Shown in pieces: positions 8,384-17,068 of a DNA stretch of 64,000 nucleotides. How positions within the stretch are numbered: the first letter of the stretch is position 1; every line of letters starts with the position of its first letter. The notes under the pieces were generated by a model. That model searched no databases. It was not told the origin of the DNA and was given only the letters and a program-made list of their open reading frames with translations. The DNA lies in contig JAJDEF010000016.1 of the NCBI GenBank assembly GCA_029259945.1, forward strand, positions 1 to 64,000, read 5' to 3'. Position numbers and translations under genes: made by a program. The DNA is from Planctomycetota bacterium. Lineage in GTDB: Bacteria; Planctomycetota; Planctomycetia; Pirellulales; Lacipirellulaceae.

Positions 8384-10255
8384 ATGAACAGAAGCCTCGG
8401 GACGTTCGTCTTGGTGTTGACTACTTGCGTGCTTGGCCAATGCGCAGAGTCGTTGGCAGCCAGTAGCGATATTGCGAGTGACACAGACGCGATCACTCTA
8501 ATGATTGCCCAATTGGGTGACGAGCAATACTCGGTTCGGCATCGAGCAGAGCAACAACTGATTGAATTGGGAACGGCGGCGTTCGACCAATTGCTAGCGG
8601 CTGAGTATCATCCCGATTTAGAAGTCGCCTCGAGGGCGAGCTATATCTTGCCTCGATTACGCATCAAGTGGGTGCGGGATGACGACCCAGCTGCGGTGCG
8701 AAAATGGATGCGATCGTACGGCAAAATGTCGCAGGCAGAGCGTCGCGAAACTATCAAGCAATTAGCAGCGATTGATGACGACCTCGGGTGGAGTGCGCTC
8801 TGCCGGGTTGCTCGTTACGATGCCGCGCCAACGATTGCCCGCGCTGCGGCGATCGAAATTCTGTCTGCCGGAGAAGTGCCAGCAGACCGGGAAGCCTTAG
8901 TCCTTGAGTTGGTCGAGCGGGAAGCGGGCGACAGCCGTCGGGTTCCTGTGCAGTGGATTCGAAGACACGTTAGTCTTTCGCAACCCTCGGTGGAAGCTGA
9001 GAGTGGATGGCTTGGGCTGATTGACGCCGAAATTTTGTTGCACAAAAAAGGAACTGGGCAGACGAACGCGGAGATTGCGTTTGGGTTATTAAAGTATGCC
9101 CTTGAAAATAGCCGCCGGTCTGAAGGTGGGGAGTCCGCCTTCGAGCCGCTACGGCGCATGATTGATTTGCGTGTCGACGAAGGGGGGGCGATGCACACGG
9201 CACTCGTGTTTGCCTTGTCTTGGAGCACGGAGGCTGAACAGTGGGAGGCGATTAAGCAATTAGAAGATCGTTATGCAAGCCAACTACGGGAAGATCGCCT
9301 GTTGCTTTACATGGTGGCGGAGTCGGCCCAGCGGAAGGGTGATAGCCAGCGGTCTAAGGAGATTGCTGAGCGTGCGTATCAGCTCGAAGTAGACGACATT
9401 CAGCAGCGTTATCAGGTTGCCAGCACGATCGCTGAGCTGGGGCGCCACGATTGGGCGGAGCGAGAGTGGCAGTATGTCATCGACCACTTGCCGGCGGAAG
9501 ACCTCACCTCGTTTTCAGCCCGACGCGAAATTGCCACGACCTGTTTGTTTGATCGAAGAGAGTACCAACAAGCGGCCAATCTGGTGGGAGAGTCGATTCG
9601 CGAGATCGAAAAATTGACTAGCGAGAATCAAGAGAAGAAACGGCAATTTGGCAGTCGCGCGGGCCGGCGATGGTTGGGTCAATTTCGCGCGCAGCGAGAT
9701 TACTTCCTCGCTTGTCAGGTAGAAACAAAGGGCAATTACGCGCTGCAGCGCAAGCTCTTGGACTCGGCTTACCTGGGAGATAAAGAAAACCCTGACATAC
9801 TAATTGCCATGTATCGGCTGCAAGGGGCTGATGAAGCTTACAAAAAGTTGACGCGGAAGCGAATTCAGCTACTCGCGAAGAAGCTTGGGGATGAGATCGA
9901 GGGGAATCCTAGTTCGCCATTTTCTTATAACCATTGGGCTTGGTTGATTAGTAACACGGAAGGCGATTTCCAGAAGGCGGTTGCTTATTCGCATCGTTCG
10001 TTAGAAGTTTTGCCCGAGGATCCAAGCGTTTTGGGCGAGTTGACGACGTGCTACTACGAAATGCGGGCGCTTGATCTGGTGCCTGACAGCCCTAGTTATC
10101 TCGATACGTTGGGCCGTTGCTACTATGCCGCTGGCGATTTGGATACTGCGATAAAATACCAGCGACAGGCGATCCGCCGGCATCCTCATCTGCAAGTCAT
10201 GCGTCGGCAACTGGCGTTTTTCGAGCGTGAATTGGCTGCGCGAAGTGCAAAGTAA
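8384..10255 (+). CDS. Secreted HEAT- and TPR-repeat protein
   Basis: A 623-residue protein with an N-terminal signal peptide (LGTFVLVLTTCVLGQC, then ESLAAS). Residues about 35-95 look like HEAT repeats (IAQLGDEQYSVRHRAEQQLIELG... LASRASYILPRL type). The C-terminal half carries irregular TPR units, for example 'SYLDTLGRCYYAAGDLDTAIKYQRQAIRRHP' near residues 580-610. Both repeat types make protein-binding solenoids, so a scaffolding role in the periplasm is likely. No catalytic motif is visible. It begins 24 bases after the response regulator on the same strand and may share its transcript. Confidence 0.6.
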   Translation: MNRSLGTFVLVLTTCVLGQCAESLAASSDIASDTDAITLMIAQLGDEQYSVRHRAEQQLIELGTAAFDQLLAAEYHPDLEVASRASYILPRLRIKWVRDDDPAAVRKWMRSYGKMSQAERRETIKQLAAIDDDLGWSALCRVARYDAAPTIARAAAIEILSAGEVPADREALVLELVEREAGDSRRVPVQWIRRHVSLSQPSVEAESGWLGLIDAEILLHKKGTGQTNAEIAFGLLKYALENSRRSEGGESAFEPLRRMIDLRVDEGGAMHTALVFALSWSTEAEQWEAIKQLEDRYASQLREDRLLLYMVAESAQRKGDSQRSKEIAERAYQLEVDDIQQRYQVASTIAELGRHDWAEREWQYVIDHLPAEDLTSFSARREIATTCLFDRREYQQAANLVGESIREIEKLTSENQEKKRQFGSRAGRRWLGQFRAQRDYFLACQVETKGNYALQRKLLDSAYLGDKENPDILIAMYRLQGADEAYKKLTRKRIQLLAKKLGDEIEGNPSSPFSYNHWAWLISNTEGDFQKAVAYSHRSLEVLPEDPSVLGELTTCYYEMRALDLVPDSPSYLDTLGRCYYAAGDLDTAIKYQRQAIRRHPHLQVMRRQLAFFERELAARSAK

Positions 10256-10305
10256 GAGGGGTTTTCACTACGGCGCCCTGGGAACGCAAGAACGAGGCAG
10301 CTCGC

Positions 10306-10860
10306 TCAGCTTTTAAGCGAGGCGGGCAGTCGGAAGGTCGATTGCAGTTTGAGTACGGCACAGTCGTCGGGGAAGGTATGGAACGCTTGAACGCGGAAGA
10401 CTTTGTCACGCGACTCGACGTTGACGTAGCTGAGGGCTCCTGTGTCGAGGCGTCCACTGGCGTCGAATTGATGAAGCATGCCCCGTCGGGTGGCTTGTAG
10501 GGTGAGTTCTTTCTGGTAGGCCAAAAAACGAGCAGGGTTGGCTGGTTCGAGCGAGAAAGACATTTCGTATCGAATGCCGCCACGACAATCGAGTTGATCT
10601 TCTCGATGCCCACGAAGTCGATGGGACATTAGGCGTCGCTTCTTCGGCAACGGATGATGGGCAGCGGCAGCAACTTCGGTAAGAAGAATGCCGCCAACCT
10701 TCCAAGCGACCAAGTGTCCGGCACTGGTGATTTGGACGGTGGCTTCGTACTCGCCCCGTTTGATGGTGCGTGTTTCGTAAATTTCAAACAACTCAGGGTG
10801 CAACGATCTGCCATAGAGTTGAAAAACAAGTTCGGCAATTTTGGGACGGACGGAAAGCAC
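10306..10860 (-). CDS. DUF2617-like conserved protein
   Basis: A 184-residue soluble protein beginning MLSVRPKIAELVFQLYGR, which I recognise as the start of DUF2617-type proteins found mainly in planctomycetes and actinobacteria. The middle contains alternating beta strands (YEATVQITSAGHLVAWK, GGIRYEMSFSLEP) and the end has 'FHTFPDDCAVLKLQSTFRL'. No signal peptide, membrane segment or catalytic motif is visible. Its function is unknown. It converges on the HEAT/TPR gene with a 50-base gap and has no obvious operon partner. Confidence 0.6.
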   Translation of the reverse strand: MLSVRPKIAELVFQLYGRSLHPELFEIYETRTIKRGEYEATVQITSAGHLVAWKVGGILLTEVAAAAHHPLPKKRRLMSHRLRGHREDQLDCRGGIRYEMSFSLEPANPARFLAYQKELTLQATRRGMLHQFDASGRLDTGALSYVNVESRDKVFRVQAFHTFPDDCAVLKLQSTFRLPASLKS

Positions 10861-11406
10861 GGTGATCGTTCTCGAAGGCGAGTGGAATTGGTTTCGTGTC
10901 TGCGCTAATTATAGTTGCCAACGGCCATCATCTCAAAGAGTGATTGAGAAGTGAAAAAGAAAACGCAAATTCGATCTTGACATTACTAAACCTGCTAATC
11001 CACGTAGAGAGAAACTAGCTAGCAAGGGGAGCGAGAGTGCCTTGGAATTGCGGTTGCATTTTTTGAGATCACAATTCACACGGCGAACTATTTAGAAGCA
11101 ACCTGAGCAGGCTCTCGCTATTTCGGCGGAAGGCAGCCGGAGCTGAAGTTATGGGGGTACTGAGTGCCATAACGCGATGCGTAAGCTACGACGAGACGGC
11201 AGTGCAACGAAAATAGGGGGAAAAGATTGCACAGAGCGCCTAGGATAAAGCTTTTCTTTGAGCCTCCAGGGTTTCCCGTGGTTCAAAGGGTTGGCGTCAT
11301 TTTTGACATTTTCGACCTGCGATAATTTGCAACGCAGCGGAATGTAGTTATAATTGGCGATACTGACCGTTCAAGAAAATCTTGTTTTCGTTAAGGAGTT
11401 CATCCC
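10861..11406. other. Long non-coding gap with a promoter and hairpins
   Basis: About 546 bases upstream of the TPR gene with no credible reading frame. It contains a perfect 7-base hairpin at 11148-11173 (GTTATGG...CCATAAC) and several GC-rich short stems around 11100-11140. The promoter listed separately is at 11326-11354. A long untranslated leader or a small RNA is possible but unsupported by any recognised family. Confidence 0.4.
11326..11354 (+). promoter_or_regulatory. Sigma70-type promoter for the TPR gene
   Basis: TTTGCA at 11326-11331, a 17-base spacer and a consensus TATAAT at 11349-11354. Transcription would start near 11361, about 46 bases before the ATG at 11407. An AAGGAG ribosome-binding site lies at 11393-11398 with eight-base spacing. 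Confidence 0.6.
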
Positions 11407-13746
11407 ATGTTTATGACTCCGGTTAGAAGTCTGTGCATTTTCTGTTTGGCCGTCTCGCTTGCTTCTCAGGCCACCGCCCAAAACCAGCACCTCATCGGCC
11501 ACAAGGTGATGACCATTAAATGGGACGCCGAGTTCAAAGAGGGCAATTCAGTCATCTTCAAGTCAGAGCTGGGTAAGGTCTACGAGGTTGATCGGGTCAA
11601 TGGGCCGTGGCTATGGCTCATGGGTGACGGTCGTAAGGGCTGGGTGAAGCGGTCTGATGTGGTTCCGTATGAACAGGCCATCGACCACTTTAATCGATTG
11701 GTACAGCAAGACGCTTCTAGCAATAGCTATTATCACCGGGCAATTGCCTGGAAGGCCAAAGGTGAACTCGATATTGCCTTGGGCGATTATAATGAGGCGA
11801 TACGTCGAGGCGGGGAGGCTGCTGTCTACAATGGCCGCGGCAACGCTTGGCAAACCAAAAAGGAATACGACAAGGCGATTTCCGATTTCAACGAGGCGAT
11901 TCGTCTCGACTCGGAATATGTCAACGCCTTTGGCAACCGAGGCAACTCCTGGTACGCCAAAGGTGCCTACGATCAGGCAATCGCCGATTACAGCGAAGCG
12001 ATTCGTCTCGATCCGAGATATACCAACGCCTACAGCAACCGTGGCCGCGCCTGGCAAGCCAAAAAGGAATACGACAAGGCGATCGTCGATTATGGCGAAG
12101 CGATCCGTCTCGATCCACAATTTTCTTACGCCTACCACAGCCGCGGTCTCGCTTGGTATGCCAAAGGTGAATACGACAAGGCAATCGCCGATTACGGCGA
12201 AGCCATACGATTAGACGTGAATTTTGAAGACGCCTACTATAATCGTGGCAATGCCAGACGCGCCAAAGGTGAATACGACAAGGCGATTGTCGACTATAAC
12301 GAAGCGATCCGAGCCGATCCTAGCGATGCCTACAACTACCATAGCCGCGGTCTCGCTTGGTACGCCCAAGGCAACTACGACAAGGCAATCGCCGATTACG
12401 GCGAAACCATACGATTAGATGTGGGCTTTGAAGACGCCTACTACAATCGCGGCAACGCTTGGCGCGCGCAAGGTGAGTATGACAAGGCGATCACCGATTT
12501 TGACGAGTCGATCCGGCTTGATCCTAGCGATGCCTATAACTACTACGGCCGCAGCCGTGCGTGGTACGCCAAAGGTGAGTACGACAAGGCGATCGCCGAT
12601 TACAGCGAAGCGATCCGGTTTGCCCCTGAATATGCTTACGCCTACTACGGCCGCGGCCTCGCTTGGCAAGCCCAAAGTGAATACGACAAGGCAATCGCCG
12701 ATTACGGCGAGGTCATACGATTAGATGGGAACTTTGAAGACGCCTACTACAACCGTGGCAACGCTTGGCGCGCCAAAAAAGAATATGATAAGGCGATCGC
12801 CGATTACAATGAATCGGTCCGAGTTGATCCTAACGATGCCTATAACTACTATAGCCGCGGCCTCGCTTGGTACGCCAAAGGTGACTACGATCAGGCAATC
12901 GCTGACTACGGCGAGGTTATACGATTAGATGTGAACTTTGAAGACGCCTACTACAATCGTGGCAACGCTTGGCGCACCAAAAAAGAATACGACAAGGCGA
13001 TCGCCGATTATAACGAGTCGATCCGGCTTGATCCTAGCGATGCCTATAACTACTACGGCCGCGGCCTCACTTGGTACTCGAGTGGTGACAATGACAAAGC
13101 GATCGCCGATTACGGCGAAGCGATCCGACTCAATCCTAACTATGCTCACGCCTATAACGGCCGCGGTAACGCTTGGGATGACCAAGGTGACTACGATAAG
13201 GCAATTGCCGACTATAGCGAAGCGATCCGTCTCGATCCGGAATATGCTTACGCCTATAACAACCGTGGCAATTCCTGGGATGACCAAGGTGACTACGACA
13301 AGGCGGTCGCCGACTACAACGAAGCGATCCGGCTCGATCCGGAATATGCCAATGCCTACAATAACCGCGGCGATGCCAGGGAAAACCGAGGTGAGTACGA
13401 CAAGGCAATTGCGGACTACAACGAAGCGCTCCGGCTCGACCCTGAATTTTCCAGGGTGTTAGCTAGTCTTTCTTGGCTCTATGCGACTTGCCCAGACGTA
13501 GCGTATAGAAATGGCAAGGAAGCACTCGAATTCGCAAATCGTCTTATCGTGGCTCCGGGCTATGAAGATCCATTATGGAATGACAATATTGCAGCTGCTT
13601 ATGCGGAGCTCGGGCAATTTGATAAAGCGGTTGAATATCAGGAGAAAGCACTGACAACCGAGACCACCAGTTACCATCAAAATTTTCGCGAGCGACTTGA
13701 ACTCTACCAGTCGGGAGAGCCGTATCGCGACGTGCCTAAGAATTAG
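11407..13746 (+). CDS. Secreted SH3-like and multi-TPR protein
   Basis: A 779-residue protein. A signal peptide (SLCIFCLAVSLASQATA) is followed by an SH3-like beta domain at about residues 28-80, ending 'WLWLMGDGRKGWVKRSDV'. Then come 17 TPR units of 34-35 residues with consensus AYxNRGxAWxxKGEYDKAIADYxEAIRLDP, plus one or two decayed units (LSWLYATCPDVAYRNGKEAL; NIAAAYAELGQFDKAVEYQEKAL). TPR stacks form protein-binding superhelices. Units 5-13 repeat in pairs, with one partner reading 'NFEDAYYNRGNAWR' and the other 'SDAYNYxxRGLAWY', which shows recent duplication of a two-repeat block. SH3-plus-TPR proteins of this kind are common in planctomycetes; the partner is unknown. Confidence 0.8.
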   Translation: MFMTPVRSLCIFCLAVSLASQATAQNQHLIGHKVMTIKWDAEFKEGNSVIFKSELGKVYEVDRVNGPWLWLMGDGRKGWVKRSDVVPYEQAIDHFNRLVQQDASSNSYYHRAIAWKAKGELDIALGDYNEAIRRGGEAAVYNGRGNAWQTKKEYDKAISDFNEAIRLDSEYVNAFGNRGNSWYAKGAYDQAIADYSEAIRLDPRYTNAYSNRGRAWQAKKEYDKAIVDYGEAIRLDPQFSYAYHSRGLAWYAKGEYDKAIADYGEAIRLDVNFEDAYYNRGNARRAKGEYDKAIVDYNEAIRADPSDAYNYHSRGLAWYAQGNYDKAIADYGETIRLDVGFEDAYYNRGNAWRAQGEYDKAITDFDESIRLDPSDAYNYYGRSRAWYAKGEYDKAIADYSEAIRFAPEYAYAYYGRGLAWQAQSEYDKAIADYGEVIRLDGNFEDAYYNRGNAWRAKKEYDKAIADYNESVRVDPNDAYNYYSRGLAWYAKGDYDQAIADYGEVIRLDVNFEDAYYNRGNAWRTKKEYDKAIADYNESIRLDPSDAYNYYGRGLTWYSSGDNDKAIADYGEAIRLNPNYAHAYNGRGNAWDDQGDYDKAIADYSEAIRLDPEYAYAYNNRGNSWDDQGDYDKAVADYNEAIRLDPEYANAYNNRGDARENRGEYDKAIADYNEALRLDPEFSRVLASLSWLYATCPDVAYRNGKEALEFANRLIVAPGYEDPLWNDNIAAAYAELGQFDKAVEYQEKALTTETTSYHQNFRERLELYQSGEPYRDVPKN
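11719..13445 (+). repeat. 17 tandem TPR-coding repeats of about 102-105 bp
   Basis: The repeat is visible at DNA level, with phrases such as TACGACAAGGCGATCGCCGA recurring in most units. In the paired units the same arginine-leucine-aspartate is spelled CGATTAGAT/GAC in one partner and CGTCTCGAT or CGGCTTGAT in the other, so block copies can be told apart. The array may vary in copy number between strains and may be collapsed in short-read assemblies. Confidence 0.9.
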
Positions 13747-13777
13747 TCGCTATGAGACCACTCGGATGCCCTGAGTA

Positions 13778-14086
13778 TCAAGCCGGTTCTAGGATTTGGA
13801 TTTTGATACCTGCGAGCAGGCCTTTTACCTTTTCGCGGTTTTCTTGCATGTGCTTTGCTTGCAGGTGGACTTGCAGGGCTTCGATGCTTTCCCACTTCTC
13901 GATCACGGTCACCGTATTTTCGTGAATCGGTTCTTGGATTTCGATGGGCGTGGCCACGTCAATTGCTGGGCCATATTCAATACAGCCATCTTCTGCCTGC
14001 ACGAGCGGTACCAACTCGTGAAAAGCGGCCAAGTACGTGTCTCGTTTTCCGGCAACTATTTCGATTGTCGCGATCACATGAATCAT
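13778..14086 (-). CDS. Antibiotic-biosynthesis monooxygenase-domain protein (YgiN-like)
   Basis: A 102-residue one-domain protein starting MIHVIATIEIVAGKRDTYL. The pattern fits the ABM dimeric alpha-beta barrel family: 'FHELVPLVQAEDGCIEYGPAID', then 'TVTVIEKWESIEALQVHLQAKHM'. Members of this group, such as YgiN-type quinol monooxygenases, act as cofactor-independent oxygenases, but many have no assigned substrate. The start is set by a strong AGAGGAG just upstream of ATG 14086; the longer frame to 14152 adds a tail without family features. It converges on the TPR gene. Confidence 0.85.
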   Translation of the reverse strand: MIHVIATIEIVAGKRDTYLAAFHELVPLVQAEDGCIEYGPAIDVATPIEIQEPIHENTVTVIEKWESIEALQVHLQAKHMQENREKVKGLLAGIKIQILEPA

Positions 14087-14368
14087 CAGAAGCTCCTCTT
14101 TTTTGGGCCTATTTCCGTGGCGTCCTAGCGAGTAGGTGCCGACTGCTGACACGATACCTGATTGGATAAAACCAGGGTAGGGTTGGTGCTAGCACGAAGG
14201 AGATCGAGGCAGACTGAGGTAGCCTCGTGGTCTGGGTTCGCCTAGTATTTGGCCCGGCGAAGCTCTCGCGTCTAGAGAGAGGTCGCTGTTTCGATCGCAG
14301 TACGCGGGTTTAGCTATCAACGTGTCTGTGCCCCCCCCAGAGTTTCAGTTTGTTATGGAGAACGAGCG

Positions 14369-15556
14369 GTGAGTTCAATCCGATCTCTTGCGATGATTAC
14401 CGTGCTGGCAGGTGTTGGCGTCTTTCTTTATATGAAGATCAACGAAACTGAGCCAGTATTACCGGATGAAGTGGCCGGTTTTCAGTTCAATGAGAGTCTC
14501 GAATTCGATAGCGGGTTCGAGGCGACGCCTAGTTTTTCGATTGAATCAGGGTCGCCTGAATCGCCTGCTGCTGGTGGCAGTGCGCCAACGTTTAGTGCGA
14601 CGCCTTCGGCTCCAGTAGGTGAAACTGCGCCGGCTTTCAACGTAACACCTACCACGACTCCATCGGCACCTGCTGCTTCTGCTGCTCCGCCATTTGTTGC
14701 TTCTCCAGCGACAGATGCTTCTGCTTTGAACACAACACCTACGGGCATCGCCATGCCCGACCTGCCCACCCTTCCGCCAGCGACTACGCCGACAATTCCT
14801 GCGGTGGTTGAATCGACTCCGCAGCCACCAGTGACAGCCGAGGGGCAAGCTTCGTTATTTTCAGCAACGCATGTTGCGGTAGAGGCAGCCCTCGATCGAG
14901 GACAATTGTCGCAAGCGTTGCAGTTGCTGTCGGATTGGTACGGTGATCCCTCGTTGTCGCTCGGCGAAACTCAAGAAGTCGATCGACTTTTGAGCCAATT
15001 GGCTGGCAGTGTGATCTATTCGACCGAACATCGCTTAGAACCACCTTACATGGTGAAATCAGGCGAGCAGCTTCAAGACATCGCTGCCCGCTATGCGGTG
15101 CCTTGGCAGTTGTTAGCCAAGATCAACGGAATCACGCAGTCAGACCAGCTTCGGGTAGGGCAGCAACTTAAGGTATTGCGAGGTCCATTTTCGGCAACCA
15201 TCGACTTGAGTCAGCGACGCATTACCTTGATGCTAAACCGACGTTATGCAGGACAATTTTCGATAGAGGTTGATCCCACCACGACGGTAGAAGAAGGGCA
15301 TTGGTCGGTGAATCAAAAGTTGCTTACGCCCGGGAACGTCAATCAGTTTTCATCGTCGCCGGTCACCCCGACAGAGGATCGCAGTCTGGTACTGTCGAAC
15401 TCGACCGGAGGAACCAATCAGTTGGTGATTATTCGAGGAGCCAATGCCTCGATAGCGGCTGATCCAGCAGGTCGAGTGATTCGGCTCAGTTCGGCTGACG
15501 TGAGTGATGTGTACGATATTTTATCGCTGGGTTCGCAAGTCGTGATTCGCCGCTGA
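14369..15556 (+). CDS. LysM protein with an inactive L,D-transpeptidase-like domain
   Basis: A 395-residue protein with an N-terminal anchor (LAMITVLAGVGVFLYM), a low-complexity Ala/Pro/Thr linker (about 50-150), a helical segment, a LysM domain near 228-270 (YMVKSGEQLQDIAARYAVPWQLLAKIN) and a C-terminal YkuD-like domain (GPFSATIDLSQRRITLML onward). LysM binds peptidoglycan glycan. The expected transpeptidase motif S-H-G-C-I-R-L is here A-G-R-V-I-R-L (367-373), so Cys is Val370 and His is Gly368; the upstream IHG is IRG (R356). It should bind wall material but not catalyse cross-linking. The start is GTG 14369 with GGAG eight bases upstream. Confidence 0.8.
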   Translation: MSSIRSLAMITVLAGVGVFLYMKINETEPVLPDEVAGFQFNESLEFDSGFEATPSFSIESGSPESPAAGGSAPTFSATPSAPVGETAPAFNVTPTTTPSAPAASAAPPFVASPATDASALNTTPTGIAMPDLPTLPPATTPTIPAVVESTPQPPVTAEGQASLFSATHVAVEAALDRGQLSQALQLLSDWYGDPSLSLGETQEVDRLLSQLAGSVIYSTEHRLEPPYMVKSGEQLQDIAARYAVPWQLLAKINGITQSDQLRVGQQLKVLRGPFSATIDLSQRRITLMLNRRYAGQFSIEVDPTTTVEEGHWSVNQKLLTPGNVNQFSSSPVTPTEDRSLVLSNSTGGTNQLVIIRGANASIAADPAGRVIRLSSADVSDVYDILSLGSQVVIRR

Positions 15557-15573
15557 GTTCACAAAAGCGACAC

Positions 15574-15602
15574 TTAACCTCGGCAGACGTTCGTGGTATA
15601 CC
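15574..15602 (+). promoter_or_regulatory. Possible promoter of pyrE
   Basis: TTAACC at 15574-15579, a 17-base spacer and TATACC at 15597-15602. It is followed by a five-base hairpin CGGTC-GGAAT-GACCG at 15606-15620 and a TTTTT shortly after. In other bacteria pyrE can be controlled by attenuation; here the stem is short and the U run is separated from it, so this is only suggestive. Confidence 0.35.
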
Positions 15603-15647
15603 CCACGGTCGGAATGACCGCAGCTTCGTTTTTGGGGAAATATCAGT

Positions 15648-16205
15648 ATGTACGATCGACAAGCTCTTCTCGAATTGGTTCGCGAACAAGCTTTGCAGTT
15701 TGGCGACTTTACGCTTGCCTCGGGCAAGAAGGCCAGTTTTTATCTTGATTGCCGGAAAGTGACGCTTGACGCTCGGGGCGCAAGGCTCATTGGCGAGGGG
15801 ATGCTCGAACTATTAGGCGACAAGCTACCTGCGCTGGTGGGTGGGATGGCCATTGGGGCAGACCCGATCACCGCCTCGATTTTGACTTTGGCAGGGATTC
15901 GCGATATCCCGTTGCGGGGGATTATCGTCCGAAAAGAATCGAAGACCCATGGCACGGGCAAGTATGTCGAGGGGCCTTATGAATCGGGCGAGAGTTTGGT
16001 CATTGTCGAAGATGTGGTAACCACGGGCGGGTCGTCGCTCAAGGCGATCGAACGTTGCGAGGCAGCAGGGCTCAAAGTGGAGCGTGTGTTGGCAATCGTT
16101 GACCGCCTGGAAGGTGGGCGCGAGGCATTCGCCGCGCGGGGTTATGAATTGACAACGTTGATGACGATCAAAGATTTTGGTATCGAGCCGCCCAAGCCTG
16201 AGTAA
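15648..16205 (+). CDS. pyrE: Orotate phosphoribosyltransferase
   Basis: Converts orotate and PRPP to orotidine 5'-phosphate in pyrimidine synthesis. The 185-residue protein has the family start LLELVREQALQFGDFTLASGKKASFYLDCRKV, the loop 'IIVRKESKTHGTGKYVEG' that closes over the active site, and the PRPP-binding motif LVIVEDVVTTGGSSLKAIE near residues 117-135. Length is normal and the ATG is the first in frame. No other pyr gene is adjacent; the following gene is a hypothetical on the same strand 42 bases on. Confidence 0.96.
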   Translation: MYDRQALLELVREQALQFGDFTLASGKKASFYLDCRKVTLDARGARLIGEGMLELLGDKLPALVGGMAIGADPITASILTLAGIRDIPLRGIIVRKESKTHGTGKYVEGPYESGESLVIVEDVVTTGGSSLKAIERCEAAGLKVERVLAIVDRLEGGREAFAARGYELTTLMTIKDFGIEPPKPE

Positions 16206-16247
16206 ATTTGATGCCGAGGGGTTAATTCAAAACGAGCGAATCCACGG

Positions 16248-16925
16248 ATGGAAACTTCGTTACATCGTCAGTTGAAAGAGCATTATGCCGTGGACGCTAG
16301 TCGCCAGGAGGTGGCTTGCGAGGGCTATCGCATTGATGCGGTTCGCAACGGGCAACTGATCGAGATCCAGCACGGTTCGCTCGCGGCAATTCGCGACAAG
16401 ATTGCCGTACTGTTAGAGAATCACCGAGTGATGGTGGTCAAGCCGATCATTGCGAACAAGCAACTGGTGAAGCTGGATCGTCGAGGAGGCGAGGAGCTTA
16501 ATCGTCGGCGGAGCCCCAAGCGGGGCAAGTTGCTCGATGTGTTTAACGAACTGGTTTATTTTACCCGTGTGTTTCCTCACAAACGATTGACCCTGGAAGT
16601 TGCGTTGGTCGAAGTCGAAGAGCTGCGTTATCCGGGGCATGGTCGTCGTCGGCGTCGACGGGAGAACGATTTTCAGATCGAGGACCAGCGGCTTACGCGG
16701 ATTGTTGAGACGCATCGATTTCGGACGCTTGCCGACTTGCGTCGACTGCTGCCCCGCAATTTGCCGGCCTCTTTTCATACGGGCCATTTGGCAGAGTTGA
16801 TGGGGGTTCGCCGCAATGTTGCCCAGCAAATTGCCTACTTTCTTCGCGAAACAGGAGCGATTTATTCGGTCGGAAAACAAGGCAACGCATTGCTCTACAG
16901 CCGCCGAAAACGTGCCGCTGCGTAA
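16248..16925 (+). CDS. Hypothetical protein with a PD-(D/E)XK-like N-terminus
   Basis: A 225-residue soluble protein I cannot name. The N-terminal 65 residues read as a nuclease-like core: E21, then RID at 28-30, then LIEIQ at 37-41, then K51 on a helix, giving D30-x8-E39-x-Q41, a known variant of the PD-(D/E)XK active site. A basic run (GHGRRRRRR) and further Arg-rich helices follow; residues about 160-220 look like a winged helix (LAELMGVRRNVAQQIAYFLRETGAIYSVGKQGN). Nuclease plus DNA-binding domain would fit a DNA-repair or restriction-type role. It lies between pyrE and fabH on the same strand. Confidence 0.5.
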   Translation: METSLHRQLKEHYAVDASRQEVACEGYRIDAVRNGQLIEIQHGSLAAIRDKIAVLLENHRVMVVKPIIANKQLVKLDRRGGEELNRRRSPKRGKLLDVFNELVYFTRVFPHKRLTLEVALVEVEELRYPGHGRRRRRRENDFQIEDQRLTRIVETHRFRTLADLRRLLPRNLPASFHTGHLAELMGVRRNVAQQIAYFLRETGAIYSVGKQGNALLYSRRKRAAA

Positions 16926-17068
16926 GCAATTCGGGTTGCGAAGGGCACAGGTCGGGCTTGCGATGAGGCTAAGCAAGGCTTACCCTGCTAGCTTCTCTAG
17001 GTCACTTCCACAGCGTTGCTAGTACAAATTTTACACGTAAAGAGTTTTCTCAAGAGAGGTTATTTGTG

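Noticed and set aside
11719-13445. CRISPR-like array because of regular repeats
   Set aside because: The units are coding TPRs with continuous frame and no unique spacers.
11657-13462. Several out-of-frame open frames through the TPR array
   Set aside because: They are periodic shadows of the repeats, with the same length period and biased Thr/Arg or Val/Ile composition.
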